DNA from: Acheta domesticus
Lineage: Eukaryota > Arthropoda > Insecta > Orthoptera > Gryllidae
Reading direction: 5' to 3'
DNA: 64,000 bases
NCBI GenBank assembly: GCA_031308135.1
Contig: JAHLJT010000631.1
Span: 152,207,425-152,271,424, forward strand
The notes beneath the pieces are model-generated. The model had not been told where the DNA came from and did not search any database. It saw only the letters and a list, made by a program, of their open reading frames with translations. The number at the start of each line of letters is the position of its first letter. Positions within the stretch are counted from its first letter, which is position 1. The translations under genes were made by a program, and so were the position numbers. Shown here piece by piece: positions 59,090-64,000 of the stretch.

Positions 59090-59430
59090 TGATCCATACT
59101 AGACGAATGCCGGAGCAGTACCCTAATATAAGGGGCCACGGACTTCACACGATGTTTCCTTCCGTTTCTGGTTTTACCGTATCCCTTACTACACTCACAT
59201 TTACAGCCTCTACACTAACACACATGCCGGGAGCTTAGAGCTTGTTCCGTCTCGGGCGGTGCTTCGGTAGTGGGAGATACTTGGTGGAGGAAATCCCTGC
59301 TAGCCGACGGTTGGTCTCACCATCCAGCGGGGTGAAGATCACCGCCACCTCCCTAGCAAAACATGCACTACACTTACGGGGTTAATGCCCTGAGAAGTTG
59401 ACGCACTCGGAATCACTAATCAATAAATCA
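59090..59430. repeat. Dispersed repeat F, copy 2
   Basis: It shares GAGCTTAGAGCTTG, CATCCAGCG, CACTTACGGGGTTAATG and GGAATCACTAATCAATAAAT with 49800-50165 in the same order, and ends in an AAATC/AAATATC tail. Confidence 0.5.
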
Positions 59431-59654
59431 AAATATCAAAGTACCTATTTCAAACCACTATTCGATTTCCTTGTAAGTATATTCTAGTTGGGTCCATGCG
59501 AACCTTCCGCACTTTGTAAATCATTGATTTAAAAATGAAATTTATTTCACACTAGATTCCAACTTCAAGCTGAAACCTCAACTAGAAAATTAATTATTGT
59601 GTCAATTCTGTTTTATATAGATTGATAATTTCTGCTCTTTTATGACAATCCAAT

Positions 59655-61632
59655 TCAGCATTTGGATAAATCCAGTTGCTATATTAAGAAAAAGAAATCT
59701 CCTAACACGTGATGCAGCCATGAATCTCGGTTTTGTGGGTCCTTGATACCGAAAAACCAATTGAAAGCAAAACGACTGTCCGTCAGTCCGTCCGCTTGTG
59801 TGCGAACGACGCTAGCCACCAAACCGCTCAGCCGATTTTCTCCGTAATCGATACTCTCCGATCGATCTGTCTGATCTCTTGACCCCTTGAATTTGAAACC
59901 GATTTCAATTTTGGGAGGTAATTTACATGAAAACCTCGGACATTTTCGAAATTTTCTCAAAAACAACTCAACTTTAAACTTCTTGTAAGAATAGAGTAAA
60001 ATACACTTATTAAGTTGGCATAGGTCCGATGTTCACAGATAACCCTGATTTTTCGAAAATTGCAAAAGTTAAATTTTTTCGGCCTCCAACTTCAACTACA
60101 AAATTACAGATATAAATATTTCCTTCAAATAAAATGTGTTCTTCAAAGTGAGTTCTTTCATTAAGGTCAAGTGCAGTTTTTTGAAAATTTTAGTCATCAC
60201 GCAATATTGTGTGCAACATGTGCAATTTAAAAAAATACAAAAAAAGATTTTCTCCAAAATAGCTCCAAAATTTTTCTTTAAACGTTTGGTAGGGATAGTG
60301 ATATATATACTCTATAAGATGACATAAACGCCATATTGCTGTATTCTTTTGTTTTTTCAAAAATTGCAAAAATGTAATTTTTTAGACTTGCCTCTCACGT
60401 GGTTAATATTTACATTAACGGCGATTTATTGCCATGATTATATTAATGAGTATTTTTGTGAAATAAATAATTTCAAGTAAAATTTCTCGAGAACTCAGTC
60501 GTTTTCTGTGAAAACGAGCTCAAATTTACGCATTTTCAGAGCATTAAAAGCAAAAGAGCTTTAAATTTCGCATTTGTTGTAAGTTAATCCCTTATTTTAG
60601 GGGGCGAGACTTGGGCCTTCAGACCCGCTCTTCCGTCTGACCACGCAAATTTTGCTACGCTCCTTTCACCATCTAGAGGAGAAAGAAGCTATTATCTGAG
60701 CGACGAAACTGGTGATTTGAATTTATCTCAGCAGCTTCATTTAGGCTTGAGGATATTTTACATGCAGTGAATCTACTACATGAAACAGCCGGATTTACTT
60801 CCCCTCCGAAGGAAGGCCTACGAAGGATTTTTTTAGTAGCGCTTAAACGCCATTTTCTTAAAAACGGCTACAAAATTTTAAAAGAATTTTCCCATTTAGT
60901 ACATTTTCCCATTTAGTATTCTTGAATATTCTAAAATTAATATTTCCGTTCTACCATTAGAATCAAATTAACAAAATGTCAAAAATATGTACTTTGAGCG
61001 GCGGCGATAGGTGGCAGCTGGTTTTCCCCTGGTATTTATTAAAAATACGTCTTCAAATAAGGTCATGCTTAACTTTTTGAAAATACGAGTAGTTTTACTG
61101 TAATTTCGTGACAAACATTATCCCGATGCAAATTTACTGCGCTTTAGACAGCCGCATGCGTCGTTAATTTAAAATTGCAATTTTTGTATATTATTTTTTT
61201 TGTTCGTTTTTACATTCGACCTTTTGTTATACATTTACACTTTAATCTTTTAGAAATTATTTATTTTTAAACATTGGAAATAAAAATAGCTAGCTCTTTA
61301 AGGTAATATCGACAATGCAGGGAATGCAACAATGGAATTCTGTTCCACTGTCGCGAAGTTCTGTGAATTACGTGTCACTGTTGTGACTTGATTAGCTGTA
61401 TGGTATCAGGCTTATTTTTCCAATACAAGTTTACAAAACTTTTGTATTATATTTTTATGCAGTTGTGGATTTCACATGATTTTGACAACACCGCGATGGA
61501 AACAGTAAGTTGTTTGCTTCTTGGTTGAATTGGTCGTTTTCAAATACTAGCTAAGATGTAGTAGGGCAGAAATGGCTTCTACGTAGTTTTTTCAATAATA
61601 CGAGAAAGTATACGCTGTTGTAGCACCACTAG
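59655..61632 (-). mobile_element. Module element (reverse), long copy with an insertion
   Basis: It begins inside the end tract (GGATAAATCCAGTTGC), has lost its palindromic end, and carries modules 4 to 1 and the 5' unique part. It ends with the TTTTCCAATACAAG terminal region and TGTAGCACCACTAG at 61619-61632. A block of about 250 bp (60578-60828) interrupts the sequence TTTCGCATTT...TTAGTAGCGC of module 1. Confidence 0.8.
60578..60828. other. Insertion of about 250 bp in a module element
   Basis: This sequence is absent from other copies. It starts near GTTGTAAGTTAATCCC and contains GGGCCTTCAGACCCGC. No A/B box pair or inverted ends were recognised. Confidence 0.5.
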
Positions 61633-61667
61633 ATTCCTAGGTACCGCTGTTAATTCCGCCGGCATGT

Positions 61668-61935
61668 TTTCTGCATGTTATATAGGATATTCACCACATG
61701 GTCTGCCGTATGTTCACATGGTCTCTTGCATGTCCAAATGTTCCCTCGCAAGTTACCACAAATTGACGATCTGTACCCTCCCATGTAATTCCGTACGTTC
61801 CCAATGAGATTCCCCACATGTGTACTCTAATGTTCCTTCAAACAATCCCTCATGTTCACTCACATGTTTCATCACATGAACCCTACATGCTCTCCTGAAT
61901 GTTCTCCAAAATGTTTTCCTCAGTGCCCTCCTACT
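61668..61935. repeat. Degenerate tandem repeat, CACATG/CATGTTC-rich
   Basis: Repeats of a unit of roughly 20-25 bp around CACATGNTCNC and CATGTTCCCTC. They are too diverged for an exact unit and probably an old minisatellite. Confidence 0.5.
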
Positions 61936-61939
61936 GTGC

Positions 61940-63170
61940 ATACATTGCTCCAAAAGTTGCTCCAAATCTTCCCACAATTTTTTTCCGAAAATTTCCTCAC
62001 AAATGTTCTCGAACTAGTAAACCTGTTCTTTATTACGAAATTTTATGAACAGCACGGCGGTGTGTAGAGATGTGATTGACCTGCTTGGTGAAATGAGAAG
62101 TTCTGCTAAACTACCCAGAAAAGCGAAAACCCCCAAAAATATACAAATAGAAAAGCCCCGATTATTTTTTGCAAAAGTCGAAATCTTTAAAAAGGAGATC
62201 CATTAAGATCATTCTTTTTAAAGTAGAATTAGCTTCACCCTTGATCCCAACTTTCAGCGTTTCTGGCTATTCCTGCTACGGAGTGACGGAACCATAAATA
62301 ATGATTAGAATGTCCAGAAAGGACCCTAATTTGTCGATTACGGCACAGAAATCTATTTGCATAGGTAAATTTTTGTTTTAAATTTCGTGAGCGCACCGTC
62401 TCGGAGTTTTACGCATTGAGATGCGGCGTAATGTATTTTGCGGGTTGCTTGGACGTTTGATAATCCAAATACGCCGTAATTTTCTAACGCCTGTGTATTT
62501 TGTCTTAAATCTCCTTGATGCACCTCGGGAATAATCTATTCAACAGTAAAACGCTTACGGGATTTTGTGTCCATGATTTCTTACAAAATGGAATAATCCG
62601 TCATTAGCTCATAGTACAGGCTAAGGTAGGTAGATTACTAAGGGGTTCCCTTTGAATATCTCCTGAAAGGAGATATTGAAGTTCGGTTTTCACTCAAACG
62701 AATTTACGGGAGGTGCACAACCGAACAGAATAGGCTTGAAGCGCCTTTGACCGCGATAATGACAAAATATTAACAGTCGACGATGTTGTAAGAGACATTA
62801 CATTTCTCAAAAATATTCTTTTGCAACATGGAATAATGTGCATATGTATGATCTCGTCTATTCATGATCGTTATCATGAAATAAGTTAATCTGTGGAGTT
62901 CTATTTAAAAATCAAAATTGTGTTGATACCTTAATTTAAGAAAAACTTAATAATTAAAAAATATTTCGAATTAATTATTAAGGTAGTTACTATCAGTTTG
63001 AAGCTGTGGACGTGATGTTTAGCGCATGTTGTTTTGTTCAAATAATTTTAAATTCAAGAGAGTGACAGTTTTACCAAATTTTGTTTTAATGTACTAGATC
63101 CAAAAATAAATTAAGAACTTGTGTTGCTAAAATAGCACGAATATTCTCGCCTGTACTTTCACTCAAAAGT
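61940..63170. other. Unassigned sequence
   Basis: No feature recognised. Confidence 0.35.
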
Positions 63171-63174
63171 TTGC

Positions 63175-63560
63175 TCAATGTTCTCAAAATTTCGAAAAAT
63201 TGTACATGATCTTACTTAAAAATCTATTTTTAAGGAAAAGATTTCATTAAAGGGAAAAATCCTCAATCTTTAATATTTTAACAGTAAGAAGATTCCGAAA
63301 AACATTTGTACTATTGCAATTTTCGAAAAATCAGGGTTTTCAACTATCATGAAACCTACATCATTCTCTTAAACATCTTTCACACTAACTAACCAAACAT
63401 TTAATCAAACGATGGAGCTATTTTTTGCAAATTTTCCAGGGGCTGCATATAAAGTTCTCCCCACAGTTAAAATACTCCCCACAAATTCTCCCCAGGTTTA
63501 AAATTCAAGGGGCCGCGACATCAGCCAGATCGATTGGGGAATATTAATTTGCTGCGATGA
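63175..63560 (+). mobile_element. Module element, diverged fragment
   Basis: Parts of modules 3 and 4 in forward orientation: GTACATGATCTTACTTAAA, TTTAAGGAAAAGATTTC, CTCCCCAGGTTTAAAATTCAAG, GATCGATTGGGGAATAT. One of the most diverged copies. Confidence 0.55.
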
Positions 63561-63639
63561 AATCCGAGCTACAGCCAGCTAAGGCCAAGAAAAGAGAAAG
63601 ATAGAAACTTCTCACACATAGTGAAGATAATTGGAGCGA

Positions 63640-63880
63640 CAATTACAGCAAGTTCAACAATCAATAATGGTCAGGAGTATGGTCAACCATGAATAGAAGC
63701 AAACACGATAGACAGTGATCAATAAGTGAACAGTGGGTAGTTATGGTAGTATAATCAGTAGTCAGTGAATAATGAGTAAACAATAATATGGCCAGTGGAC
63801 AATTACATGGACTGTGGTCAACACCAATGTGGTCAGTGAATAAAGTGAACAGGGGTCAATAATATAGGCAGTGTGTAATT
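63640..63880. repeat. Degenerate tandem repeat, TGGTCAGTGAATAA-like
   Basis: A unit near TGGTCAGTGAATAAT/GGTCAACA recurs with variable spacing across about 240 bp. Diverged, with no exact period. Confidence 0.45.
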
Positions 63881-64000
63881 CGCTTTGAATAAACGCTCTC
63901 CAGGATTAGGTCACCAGAAAGCGTTTACAATTTTGAGCCACCCCACTATTTTAAGTGGGAGGTTTTGTCCAACATTGGGATCAACGGCTTTATCATTATT

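Overview
The window looks like a gene-poor, repeat-dense piece of a large animal nuclear genome, most likely an insect or other arthropod. It is AT-rich, with short GC-rich islands. It carries degenerate non-LTR retrotransposons (endonuclease plus reverse transcriptase remnants), a Tc1-like transposon, a hAT-like transposase remnant, several inverted-repeat elements with TA target duplications, tRNA-like sequences and microsatellites. There are no bacterial operons, rRNA genes or CRISPR arrays. I cannot name the species.

Layout. 0-2.4 kb: the end of a long repeat, then a GC-rich minus-strand promoter with an exon ending in ATG. 2.4-8 kb: three Tc/mariner-like elements and a LINE fragment. 8-17.3 kb: two copies of a tandem-dimer repeat, around a module element and an inverted-repeat element. 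17.5-29 kb: a CpG island, many module-element copies, a small MITE and tRNA-like sequences. 29-31.3 kb: a GC-rich segment with a possible glycine-rich exon, then a hAT transposase remnant. 32.7-35 kb: the best module-element copy, then a LINE ORF1. 36.2-37 kb: a decayed minus-strand coding region. 37.5-40.4 kb: a plus-strand LINE. 41-50 kb: more module elements, two fragments of another LINE and dispersed repeats. 51.1-57.0 kb: the most convincing host gene, on the minus strand. 57-64 kb: dispersed repeats, a long module-element copy and degenerate tandem sequence.

Host gene. One exon is open for about 3.5 kb. It encodes a low-complexity protein whose first part repeats an R-x-[L/F]-[D/N] motif and whose last part holds about twenty tandem 12-residue units. 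A phase-2 donor and a phase-2 acceptor could join it to a His-, Pro- and Tyr/Phe-rich terminal exon at 51.1-51.4 kb. Its function is not known to me; a structural or extracellular role is a guess.

The most unusual feature is a non-coding repeat family, here called the module element. About fifteen full or broken copies occupy very roughly a fifth of the window. A full copy is about 1.6 kb, is built from diverged modules of about 306 bp, and ends at one side in a perfect-stem palindrome (ACTTTCCC...GGGAAAGT or ACTTTCTC...GAGAAAGT) and at the other in TGTAGCACCACTAG. I do not recognise it. The CTAG end, mostly followed by T, resembles a Helitron 3' end but does not prove one.
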